NCBI GenBank assembly: GCA_045805805.1
Contig: JBJMKO010000105.1
Location: forward strand, 1-17,080
Length of the DNA stretch: 17,080 nt
Origin: VRUE01 sp045805805
GTDB taxonomy: Bacteria; Actinomycetota; Thermoleophilia; Solirubrobacterales; 70-9
Direction: 5' to 3'
Of the stretch, positions 8,765 through 14,632 are shown one piece after another; position 1 is the first letter of the stretch; every line of letters begins with the position of its first letter. The translations under genes were made by a program, and so were the position numbers. The notes under the pieces are model-generated. The model did no database searches, had not been told where the DNA came from, and was given only the letters and a program-made list of their open reading frames with translations.

Positions 8765-8977
8765 ATGACCGAACGGCCAATTTCCGGTCTCTGCGACAGC
8801 TGCGTCCACCAGAAGCTGGTGCCGAACACCCGCGGCTCGGTCTTCTCGCTCTGCCTGCGCTCGCGCACCGACCCCCGCTACCCGCGTTATCCGAGGGTTC
8901 CGGTCTCCAGCTGCCCCGGCCACGAGCCGCGTAACCGGGGCGGGGGAGGCGAGCCTTCGTCTCGGATTTCTCCCTAG
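8765..8977 (+). CDS. Small four-cysteine protein of unknown function
   Basis: A 70-residue protein starting MTERPISGLCDSCVHQKLVP. Four cysteines (C10, C13, C30, C50) and H15/H53 make a CxxC-x16-C-x19-C pattern that could bind zinc or iron. The middle is basic (CLRSRTDPRYPRYPRVPV), and the tail from about residue 56 is Gly/Ser-rich and probably disordered. I recall similar short CxxC proteins as unnamed conserved genes in actinobacteria but give no function. The codon pattern, the start directly behind a TAGCCT box and the tight packing between two genes support it as real. Its stop overlaps the cupin stop through CTAG. Confidence 0.7.
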   Translation: MTERPISGLCDSCVHQKLVPNTRGSVFSLCLRSRTDPRYPRYPRVPVSSCPGHEPRNRGGGGEPSSRISP

Positions 8978-9369
8978 GCCGCGCCCGTGGGGTCGGGCTC
9001 GCCGAGCCTGGACAGGTCGGGCGCGTCGTAGGCCTCGCCCACCTTGCCGCCGAGGACAAGGATGCGAATGCCGTCCGCGCCGGGATAGACCTTGCGCATC
9101 ACGCCGGGGCCGACCCGGGCAACATGGTCGGAGTCGAGCGGGAAGCGCTCGCCGGCGATGTCCAGCTCGCCCGAGCCGCGCAGGGTGACGTAGACCTCCT
9201 CCTGGCCGTCCTGCTCGTGGTCGTGTTCGGGGTAGTTCTCGTAGTTGGGGGGCATGTCGATGATCTGCATGCCGAACGATTCGACGCCGAGCTCCGCCCG
9301 GGCGCGCTTGAAGGCGCCGCCGAAGACGGCCTCCATCTCGTCGATCTTCTTCACCGCGTATCCGCTCAT
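8974..9369 (-). CDS. Cupin-domain protein
   Basis: A 131-residue single cupin. The metal-site motif is visible as YPEHDHEQDGQEEVYVTLRGSGEL (about residues 46-69), with H49, H51 and E57/E58 in the order expected for cupin motif 1. The second motif is degenerate (FPLDSDHVARVGPGVMRKVYP, with one His). Such small cupins may be isomerases, dioxygenases or ligand-binding proteins, so the substrate is unknown. ATG 9369 is fixed by a strong AGGAGGAG Shine-Dalgarno (9379-9372). The gene lies downstream of the NTF2-like gene on the same strand but has hairpins and probably its own promoter between them. Confidence 0.88.
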   Translation of the reverse strand: MSGYAVKKIDEMEAVFGGAFKRARAELGVESFGMQIIDMPPNYENYPEHDHEQDGQEEVYVTLRGSGELDIAGERFPLDSDHVARVGPGVMRKVYPGADGIRILVLGGKVGEAYDAPDLSRLGEPDPTGAA

Positions 9370-9371
9370 GT

Positions 9372-9420
9372 CTCCTCCTGAAGCCGGTTGGTCCCGTCCG
9401 GGACTGACGGTGGAACCGTA
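9372..9420 (-). promoter_or_regulatory. Cupin gene promoter, leader palindrome and ribosome binding site
   Basis: On the minus strand a TACGGT -10-like box (9420-9415) is followed by the palindrome GTCCCG-TC-CGGGAC (9391-9404) and then the Shine-Dalgarno AGGAGGAG (9379-9372). The palindrome would lie early in the leader RNA or act as an operator just downstream of the transcription start. Confidence 0.4.
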
Positions 9421-9436
9421 AGCGACGCCGCCCCGC

Positions 9437-9482
9437 GGACCTGGCCAGGGTCCCTGAGCAGCCGAATTCGCCGGCTGCTCAG
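9437..9482 (-). terminator. Tandem hairpins between the NTF2-like and cupin genes
   Basis: CTGAGCAGCCG (9454-9464) and CGGCTGCTCAG (9472-9482) form a perfect 11-bp stem with a 7-nt loop. Next to it GGACC-TGGCCA-GGGTCC (9437-9453) forms a second near-perfect dyad. They stand 21 nt after the stop of the NTF2-like gene; neither has a T-run, so termination is probable but not certain. Confidence 0.5.
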
Positions 9483-9503
9483 CTGACCCCAGCGGCCGGG
9501 TGC

Positions 9504-9938
9504 TCAGTCGAGCAGGCCGACCTGGCGGAGGATCGAGACCGAGTCCGAGTAGACGTCCTTGCGCTTGATCAGGCCGTCCTCGAACGGGATCACGTCGACG
9601 CCGTCCCAGCTGATCGTGCGTCCCGTCGGCGGCGCCTCGAGATCGCCCCGCCGCATTGCCTGGGTGTGGGTGGCGGTCGCCGTCCACTCCTGGGCGACCA
9701 CGCCCTCGCGCACGTAGAGGCGCCGGGTCTCGAACCTCATGTCGGGCCAGGCCGCGAAGATCTTGGCGATGTGCGCGCGCACCTCCTCGCCCTGCGCCGA
9801 CTCGCCCGCCGTGTGGTTGGCGAAGACCATGTCGGGCGCGTGCATCGCGACGATCGCGTCGAGATCCTGCGAGTTCCAGGCCTCGTTGTAGAGCCCGATC
9901 GCCTCGGTCAGCGCCTCGATTCCATCGCGCTCGCTCAC
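9504..9938 (-). CDS. NTF2-like/SnoaL-type polyketide-cyclase-fold protein
   Basis: A 144-residue protein with the NTF2-like alpha+beta cone fold. The N-terminal helix IEALTEAIGLYNEAWNSQDL, then MHAPDMVFANH, AHIAKIFAAWPDMRFE and the C-terminal IPFEDGLIKRKDVYSDSVSI fit the SnoaL/ester-cyclase-like group. Members include isomerases and cyclases as well as many proteins of unknown role; no specific reaction is claimed. GTG 9938 is favoured because TACAGT lies 7 nt before it, giving a leaderless start. An upstream ATG at 10001 would add a Cys/Arg-rich stretch unlike the family. The gene is divergent from vapBC. Confidence 0.85.
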   Translation of the reverse strand: MSERDGIEALTEAIGLYNEAWNSQDLDAIVAMHAPDMVFANHTAGESAQGEEVRAHIAKIFAAWPDMRFETRRLYVREGVVAQEWTATATHTQAMRRGDLEAPPTGRTISWDGVDVIPFEDGLIKRKDVYSDSVSILRQVGLLD

Positions 9939-9945
9939 GGAGGGG

Positions 9946-9951
9946 ACTGTA
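9946..9951 (-). promoter_or_regulatory. -10 box of the NTF2-like gene
   Basis: TACAGT (minus strand, 9951-9946) is followed by 7 nt and GTG 9938. This is the leaderless arrangement seen repeatedly in the window; no clear -35. Confidence 0.45.
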
Positions 9952-9984
9952 GCCCCCCGAGATCGATTTGGGCGAAAGCCGGCA

Positions 9985-10036
9985 CATTGCGCGCGCCCCA
10001 CGCGCGTCGAGGTGTCCTAGCGTGGGGTGCACAATG
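9985..10036. repeat. Interrupted inverted repeat between the NTF2-like gene and vapBC
   Basis: CCCCACGC (9996-10003) pairs with GCGTGGGG (10020-10027), and CATTG (9985-9989) with CAATG (10032-10036), around a 16-nt loop. It lies in the divergent intergenic region just upstream of the vapB -35 box and could be an operator or a leftover hairpin. Confidence 0.45.
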
Positions 10037-10050
10037 ACTCTACCAAATGC

Positions 10051-10079
10051 TTGACATCAGATGACAACACTCCTAACAT
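10051..10079 (+). promoter_or_regulatory. vapBC promoter, near-consensus sigma-70
   Basis: TTGACA (10051-10056), a 17-bp spacer and TAACAT (10074-10079) make the best -35/-10 pair in the window. ATG 10088 follows 8 nt later, so the mRNA is almost leaderless. The imperfect palindrome TTGACATCAGATGACAA (10051-10067, 14 of 17 symmetric) covers the -35 box, and ACATCA is repeated at 10054, 10076 and 10083. These are likely antitoxin operator sites, as ribbon-helix-helix antitoxins usually repress their own operon. Confidence 0.75.
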
Positions 10080-10087
10080 CACACATC

Positions 10088-10339
10088 ATGCCCCGCACAA
10101 CGTTCGATCTCGACGCGACCGTGCTGGCGGATCTGCGCAACCGTGCGGCTACGGAACGAAAGAGCATGGGCCAGGTTGCTTCGGAGCTGTTGGCGATTGG
10201 CCTCGATGGAAAGAGCGTCGACGAGCCGCCACCCCTACGATGGGCTCGCAAGGACCTCGGATTCAAGGTCGACCTGGAGGACAAGGACGCGGTTTGGCGC
10301 ATCCTCGACGCCGAAGAGTTCGGGGTGGCAGATCGATGA
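10088..10339 (+). CDS. vapB: Antitoxin, VapB type (ribbon-helix-helix)
   Basis: An 83-residue protein. The N-terminus MPRTTFDLDATVLADLRNRA followed by ATERKSMGQVASELLAIG reads as a beta strand and two helices of a ribbon-helix-helix DNA-binding domain. The C-terminal half (DLGFKVDLEDKDAVWRILD) would be the toxin-binding tail. ATG 10088 is chosen because the in-frame ATG at 10061 lies inside the promoter spacer. It ends in an ATGA overlap with the toxin gene, the usual translational coupling. The family name is inferred from the PIN-domain partner and the fold; RHH antitoxins of this kind also pair with other toxins. Confidence 0.85.
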   Translation: MPRTTFDLDATVLADLRNRAATERKSMGQVASELLAIGLDGKSVDEPPPLRWARKDLGFKVDLEDKDAVWRILDAEEFGVADR

Positions 10340-10770
10340 GCACAACCGTTGACACGAACGTCTTGGTCTATGCCACCGACACTGGGACGGATGCGGGCGA
10401 AGTGGCCCATGAGGTGCTCGAGAGGCTCGCCCGCGGCCCGGATCTACTCTATGTCTTCTGGCCTGCCTTGATGGGCTTTATCAGGATCGCGACGAATCCA
10501 ACCATCAATGAGCGGCCACTGACGCCGACCGAAGCCATGGACTCGGTTTCGACTCTGCTGGGCCGGCCGAATGTTCGAGCCCCGGGAGAGGCCGCCGGAT
10601 TTTTGGAGGTCTACAAATCGACGGCACCCCATATGACCCGCGGACGGCAGGTTCCCGACGCCCACATCGCCGCCCTGATGCGACAGCACGGCGTCGGCAC
10701 CATCTACACCCGCGACCGCGACTTCCGCCGCTTCGACGGGATCCGAGTCGAGGACCCGTTCGCTTCCTAG
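10336..10770 (+). CDS. vapC: PIN-domain ribonuclease toxin, VapC type
   Basis: A 144-residue PIN-domain protein, expected to cleave RNA (often tRNA) with Mg2+ and to be blocked by the adjacent antitoxin. It starts MSTTVDTNVLVYATD with the first acidic residue D6. Near the end are VPDAHIAALMRQHG (D108) and TRDRDFRRF (D127, D129). The middle motif reads WPALMGFIRIATNP, where Gly47 occupies the position that is often Glu in PIN toxins; this variant is, as far as I recall, found in one VapC subgroup. The start overlaps the vapB stop by 4 bp. No role beyond toxin-antitoxin is visible. Confidence 0.9.
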   Translation: MSTTVDTNVLVYATDTGTDAGEVAHEVLERLARGPDLLYVFWPALMGFIRIATNPTINERPLTPTEAMDSVSTLLGRPNVRAPGEAAGFLEVYKSTAPHMTRGRQVPDAHIAALMRQHGVGTIYTRDRDFRRFDGIRVEDPFAS

Positions 10771-10787
10771 CGGCGCGGGGGCGTCGC

Positions 10788-10822
10788 TAGGGTTGGCGCC
10801 ACCGGAAGCTAAGTCGAGGAGG
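10788..10822 (+). promoter_or_regulatory. Promoter -10 and Shine-Dalgarno of the oxidoreductase operon
   Basis: TAGGGT (10788-10793) is a possible -10 box; transcription would start near 10800. GAGGAGG (10816-10822) is a strong Shine-Dalgarno 5 nt before GTG 10828 and fixes that start. Confidence 0.45.
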
Positions 10823-10827
10823 CGGAA

Positions 10828-11673
10828 GTGGACGTTGCGATCGGATTGCCCAACGCCGTGCCTGGGACGACGGGTGCGCAGCTGGTCGAGTGGGCGCGTC
10901 GCGCCGAGGTTCGGGGATTCTCGAGCTTGGGGACAATCGACCGCATCGCCTATGAGAACTACGAGCCGCTGACAGCGCTTGCCGCGGCTGCCGCGGTCAC
11001 CGAGCGGATCGGCCTGTGCACTTCCGTCCTGCTCGGACCGCTTCGCACCAATGCCACCGAGCTGGCCAAGCAGACGCTCAGCGTGCAGGCGCTCTCCGGC
11101 GGCCGCTTCACGCTCGGTATCGGCCTCGGCGGCCGCGACGACGACTACGAGGCGAGCGGAATTGAGACACGCGGCCGCGGCCGCCGCCTTGATGCGATGC
11201 TGGAGCGGATCGAGGAGGTTTGGGCCGGCGAAGAGATCGGCCCGTCCATCGAGGGGAAGCCGGGGCTGGTCGTCGGTGGCCACGCCGATGCATCGTTCGC
11301 CCGCGCCGCGCGCTTCGGCGACGGTTGGATCGCCGCGGGCACCGGACCGGAGCAGTTCGCTGAAGGCGCCGGCAAGGCGAGGGCCGCATGGTCCGAAGCG
11401 GGCCGGGAGGGGGAGCCGCGCACGATGGCGCTCGCCTACTTCTCGCTGGGCGAGCGCGCCGAAGAGGAGGCGGTTGCCTACCTCACCGATTACTACGCCT
11501 GGCTCGGCGAGGACATCGCGAATTTCATCGTGGCCGGCGCAGCCAAGGACACCGAGTCGGTGCGGCAGCAGATGGCGGTCTACGAGGCGGCCGGCTGCGA
11601 TGAGCTGATCTTCTTTCCATCCTCCAGCGACGCCGCTCAGGTGGACTTGCTCGCCGACGCCGCCGGTCTCTGA
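10828..11673 (+). CDS. LLM-class flavin-dependent oxidoreductase
   Basis: A 281-residue luciferase-like monooxygenase-fold protein that would use FMN or coenzyme F420; which one cannot be told. Typical segments are MDVAIGLPNAVPG at the N-terminus, ALAAAAAVTERIGLCTSVLL, the conserved LAKQTLSVQALSGGRFTLGI and GLGGRDDDYEASGIE, then the second half VVGGHADASFARAARFGDGW. The length is a little short of the roughly 300-350 residues of many members but complete. GTG 10828 has a strong Shine-Dalgarno. The next gene starts 15 nt after its stop, so the two are probably co-transcribed. The substrate is unknown. Confidence 0.9.
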   Translation: MDVAIGLPNAVPGTTGAQLVEWARRAEVRGFSSLGTIDRIAYENYEPLTALAAAAAVTERIGLCTSVLLGPLRTNATELAKQTLSVQALSGGRFTLGIGLGGRDDDYEASGIETRGRGRRLDAMLERIEEVWAGEEIGPSIEGKPGLVVGGHADASFARAARFGDGWIAAGTGPEQFAEGAGKARAAWSEAGREGEPRTMALAYFSLGERAEEEAVAYLTDYYAWLGEDIANFIVAGAAKDTESVRQQMAVYEAAGCDELIFFPSSSDAAQVDLLADAAGL

Positions 11674-11688
11674 CTCGACCGACCAGGG

Positions 11689-12264
11689 ATGGCCGACGAC
11701 CTCCCGATCCTCCTTTTCGTCTCGCCCGGAGAATTGGAGGCGTGGCTGGAGGAAAACCATGCGGTTGACGAGGGGGCCTGGCTGAAGATCGCCAAGCGGG
11801 GCTCGGGCGTCGAGAGCGTCACCTACGCCGAGGCGCTGGAGCTGGCGCTCTGCTTCGGTTGGATCGACAGCCAGAAGCGCGGCTTCGACGAGAGGTACTT
11901 TCTGCAGCGGTTCACGCCCCGGCGCCCGCGCGGAAAGTGGTCGCAGATCAACCGCGAGAAGGCCGAGGCGCTGATCGCAGCCGGGGCGATGCGGCCCGCC
12001 GGGCTGGCCGAGGTGAACGCGGCGAAAGCCGACGGGCGATGGGAGGCTGCCTACGCTGGCCAGCGTACAGCCGAGGTCCCCGCGGACCTCCAGCGAGAGC
12101 TGAACAGCAACGAGGCCGCAGGGGAGTTCTTCGCCGCGCTCGACAGTGCCAACCGTTACGCGATCCTCTACCGGCTGGAAGAGGCGAAGAAGCCAGAGAC
12201 GCGGGAGCGAAGGCTGAGAAAGTTCGTCGGCATGCTGGAGCGCGGCGAAAAGATCCACGGCTGA
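11689..12264 (+). CDS. YdeI/OmpD-associated family protein
   Basis: A 191-residue cytoplasmic protein of the YdeI/OmpD-associated family, some members of which are annotated as bacteriocin-protection proteins. Recognisable segments are LEAWLEENHAVDEGAWLKIAK, the family hallmark YAEALELALCFGWIDSQKRG (about residues 46-65), RFTPRRPRGKWSQINREKAE and a basic C-terminus (KKPETRERRLRKFVGMLERG). The biochemical role is not established. ATG 11689 follows the upstream oxidoreductase stop by 15 nt, with only a weak Shine-Dalgarno-like CAGGG, suggesting translational coupling in one operon. Confidence 0.87.
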   Translation: MADDLPILLFVSPGELEAWLEENHAVDEGAWLKIAKRGSGVESVTYAEALELALCFGWIDSQKRGFDERYFLQRFTPRRPRGKWSQINREKAEALIAAGAMRPAGLAEVNAAKADGRWEAAYAGQRTAEVPADLQRELNSNEAAGEFFAALDSANRYAILYRLEEAKKPETRERRLRKFVGMLERGEKIHG

Positions 12265-12326
12265 GGCAGCAGCCGCTCAGGGACATGGCCCCGGGTGCGG
12301 ATTCGGATGCAGCAGCAGCCCCGCCG

Positions 12327-12332
12327 TACACT
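12327..12332 (+). promoter_or_regulatory. -10 box of rlmN
   Basis: TACACT (12327-12332) is followed by 6 nt and ATG 12339, the leaderless pattern. No clear -35 is present. It lies in the 74-bp gap after the YdeI-family gene, so rlmN probably has its own transcript. Confidence 0.5.
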
Positions 12333-12338
12333 CGCTCG

Positions 12339-13316
12339 ATGGACCGCGAGCTTCTCGCCCGAGCCCTTGCCGATTCCGGCGAGCCCGACTACCGCGCCTC
12401 TCAGGTCTGGGAGTGGGTGGCGCGGGGAGCCCGCTCCCACGAGGAGATGACGAACCTGCCGGGAGCGCTGCGTGAGCGCCTCGCGGCTTCGGTGCCGCTC
12501 TCGACACTCACGCTCGAGGCCGAGGCAAAGTCCGACGACGGCACGGTCAAGGCTCTATTCCACACAGCCGACGGGCGGCCGATCGAGGCTGTGCTGATGC
12601 GCTACCGAGACGGACGCCGCTCGGTCTGCCTCTCCTCGCAGTCGGGCTGCCCGTTGACCTGCTCGTTCTGCGCCACCGGCCAGATGAAGTTCGGCCGCAA
12701 CCTCAGTGCCGACGAGATCCTCGACCAAGCCCTGCACTTCCGCCGCGCCGAAGCGATCGACCACGTCGTCTTCATGGGGATGGGGGAGCCGACGATGAAC
12801 CTCGACGCCGTGCTCGGTGCCTGCGAAAGGCTGCCCGACGTCGGTGTTACCCACCGCCGCACGGCAATTTCCACCGTGGGCTGGGTGCCTGGCATCGATC
12901 GCCTCGCCGAGTGCGAGATGCCGGTCAGCCTCGCCCTCTCGCTGCACGCGCCCAACGACGGCCTGCGCTCGCGGCTGATGCCGGTCAACGACCGTTACCC
13001 GCTGGCCGAGGTGCTGGCCGCCTGCGAGCGCTACCGTGCCCGCCGCCGCCGCAAGGTCTTCGTCGAGTACGTGATGCTCGATAGCGTCAACGACCGTCCC
13101 GAGCACGCCCGCCAACTCGCCGAGCTGCTCGACCCCCGCGCCTACAAGGTCAACCTGATCCCCTACAACCCGACCGGCGCCTACGACGGTTCCTCCCCTG
13201 AGCGGATCGAGAGCTTCCGCGCGATCCTCGCCGAGCACCGCCTCACCGCCACCGTCCGCCTCACCCGCGGCCGCGACATAGCCGCCGCCTGCGGCCAGCT
13301 CGCCGCCAGTTCATAA
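12339..13316 (+). CDS. rlmN: 23S rRNA (A2503-C2)/tRNA (A37-C2) methyltransferase RlmN
   Basis: A 325-residue radical-SAM methyltransferase that methylates C2 of A2503 in 23S rRNA and, in E. coli, A37 of some tRNAs. The radical-SAM cluster motif is CPLTCSFC (C104, C108, C111) inside SVCLSSQSGCPLTCSFCATG. The SAM-binding GMGEP is at 147-151. VSLALSLHAPNDGLRSRLMPVN and KVNLIPYNPTG are typical of RlmN, and C318 in TRGRDIAAACGQL is the second, methyl-carrying cysteine. ATG 12339 is preceded by TACACT-N6. An open frame reaches further upstream to 11859 but runs out of frame over the YdeI-family gene and adds no family sequence. It could be the Cfr-like resistance enzyme, but the sequence looks like housekeeping RlmN. 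Confidence 0.95.
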   Translation: MDRELLARALADSGEPDYRASQVWEWVARGARSHEEMTNLPGALRERLAASVPLSTLTLEAEAKSDDGTVKALFHTADGRPIEAVLMRYRDGRRSVCLSSQSGCPLTCSFCATGQMKFGRNLSADEILDQALHFRRAEAIDHVVFMGMGEPTMNLDAVLGACERLPDVGVTHRRTAISTVGWVPGIDRLAECEMPVSLALSLHAPNDGLRSRLMPVNDRYPLAEVLAACERYRARRRRKVFVEYVMLDSVNDRPEHARQLAELLDPRAYKVNLIPYNPTGAYDGSSPERIESFRAILAEHRLTATVRLTRGRDIAAACGQLAASS

Positions 13317-13328
13317 GAGACATCAGTA

Positions 13329-13399
13329 GGGACATCTTTGAGGACAAAAGATGGCCTATAATCTAGAAATGCCAGTTTCTAGGCCATATTTGATGTCCC
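13329..13399 (+). promoter_or_regulatory. fic promoter with nested inverted repeats
   Basis: A perfect TATAAT (13357-13362) stands 6 nt before ATG 13369. Around it are GGGACATC/GATGTCCC (13329-13336/13392-13399), ATGGCCTA/TAGGCCAT (13351-13358/13380-13387), CTAGAAA/TTTCTAG (13363-13369/13376-13382) and CATCTTT/AAAGATG (13333-13339/13347-13353). The first two are nested. No good -35 is present. This much symmetry at a promoter suggests regulator binding or a structured 5' end of the message. Confidence 0.6.
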
Positions 13400-14574
13400 A
13401 TTCTCATATCGACTTCACGGTTGATCTCCGAGACGCGTCACCTGCGATATGGGTGCTCTTGGGTGAGTCCAAATCGAAGAGCCAGCATGTAGCTCGCGCC
13501 CTTCTCTCGCCAAAAGCCGCCCATCAACTGCTGTCCGTCTACCTGACCAAGGGAATCTCGGCGACGACGGCGATCGAGGGGAACACGCTCTCGGAGGACG
13601 AGGTCAGGAGGGTTCTCGAGGGGTCTTCGCACCTGCCGCCCTCGCGTCAGTACCTGGAGCGCGAGGTCCAGAACGTGCTCGATGCCTACAACCTTGCCCG
13701 CAAAGAGCTATTTGAGTCCCCCGCCCTGCCGTTCTCGATCGAACGGATACGAGAGTACAACCGCTTGATCCTCAAAGACCTCGAGCTCGAGGATGGGGTC
13801 GTTCCGGGGGAGATCCGTCGGCACTCCGTGGTGGTCGGGTCATACCGCGCGGCACCAGCGGAGGACGCCGAATACCTCCTCTCTCGTCTATGCGAGTGGC
13901 TCAACGGGGACAAGTTCGGTGCACCGGCCGAAGCGCCGCAGCTTGCGGCTCCGCTGGCCATCGTCAAGGCCGTGGTTGCGCATCTCTATCTCGCTTGGAT
14001 TCACCCATTTGGCGACGGGAATGGCAGAACCGCACGGCTGCTCGAGCTGCAGATCCTTCTCTCGGCTGGGTTCCCAGTGCCGACCTGCCAGCTTCTTTCC
14101 AACCATTACAACCAGACCCGGTCTGAGTACTACCGTCAGCTCGCGATCTCGAGCAGGGATCGCAACGGCCTCCTCTCTTTCGTTGCCTATGCGGTGCAGG
14201 GTTTTGTCGACCAGCTTCGCGAGCAGCTCGATGTGATCTGGAAACAGCAGTTCCAGGACCGTTGGACGCAGTTTGTCTACCAGTCTTTCGGAGAGCGTCG
14301 AAGCGAGACCGACAATCGCAGGCTGAGGCTGGTGCTCGACCTCTCACGCGAGTTCCACGCTACGGGAAAGCCAGTCCCCAAGCGCGGTGTCCGCGATCTC
14401 AGTCCGCGACTCGCCGCCGCCTACGCCACAAAGACCGAGAAGACGTTGAGTCGGGATCTCAATGCCATCCGTGGACTTGAGTTGCTTCACCCGGGACAAG
14501 GAGGGTGGGTGCCGGCCGACAAGGCGATAAGGGGCCTGCAGCCTCCCGCGGTCGATGGAGTCCTTTGGGATTAG
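13369..14574 (+). CDS. fic: Fic-family protein (probable AMP-transferase)
   Basis: A 401-residue Fic-domain protein. The catalytic motif HPFGDGNGRTAR (212-223) is complete, including H212, the usual base for transfer of AMP from ATP to a target hydroxyl. The inhibitory motif is also present and lies N-terminal: TTAIEGNTL with T66, E70 and G71 matching (S/T)xxxE(G/N), as in class II self-inhibited Fic proteins. The C-terminal about 110 residues (from RWTQFVYQSF) end in a winged-helix-like part (KTLSRDLNAIRGLELLHPG). ATG 13369 is preferred to ATG 13351 because TATAAT lies between them. The gene has more A/T-ending codons and an AT-richer front than its neighbours, which may mean transfer. The target is unknown; some such proteins reverse AMPylation. 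Confidence 0.93.
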   Translation: MPVSRPYLMSHSHIDFTVDLRDASPAIWVLLGESKSKSQHVARALLSPKAAHQLLSVYLTKGISATTAIEGNTLSEDEVRRVLEGSSHLPPSRQYLEREVQNVLDAYNLARKELFESPALPFSIERIREYNRLILKDLELEDGVVPGEIRRHSVVVGSYRAAPAEDAEYLLSRLCEWLNGDKFGAPAEAPQLAAPLAIVKAVVAHLYLAWIHPFGDGNGRTARLLELQILLSAGFPVPTCQLLSNHYNQTRSEYYRQLAISSRDRNGLLSFVAYAVQGFVDQLREQLDVIWKQQFQDRWTQFVYQSFGERRSETDNRRLRLVLDLSREFHATGKPVPKRGVRDLSPRLAAAYATKTEKTLSRDLNAIRGLELLHPGQGGWVPADKAIRGLQPPAVDGVLWD

Positions 14575-14603
14575 CGGCTGTCCCGATGCTGGTGGATGGT
14601 CGT

Positions 14604-14626
14604 TTGGCCGGTTAGCCAACTAGGAT
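14604..14626 (+). promoter_or_regulatory. P450 promoter with small dyad
   Basis: TAGGAT (14621-14626) is followed by 6 nt and GTG 14633. Just upstream TTGGC (14604-14608) and GCCAA (14615-14619) form a dyad with 6 nt between, ending next to the -10 box; a repressor there would block the promoter. The -35 is not clear. Confidence 0.45.
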
Positions 14627-14632
14627 CTGGTC

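Noticed and set aside
10027..10335. Upstream extension of vapC in the same frame
   Set aside because: It would overlap vapB entirely; the ATGA overlap at 10336 and VapC family length support the short form.
10444..12258. 604-codon minus-strand frame across vapC, the oxidoreductase and the YdeI-family gene
   Set aside because: It runs antisense through three well-supported genes and shows no recognisable domain.
11859..12338. Upstream extension of rlmN
   Set aside because: It lies out of frame over the YdeI-family gene, is Arg/Ala-rich and adds nothing known in RlmN; TACACT-N6-ATG marks 12339.
10088..14574. A combined defence island made of vapBC and fic
   Set aside because: The two are separated by ordinary metabolic genes and rlmN, have separate promoters, and no further defence genes are nearby.
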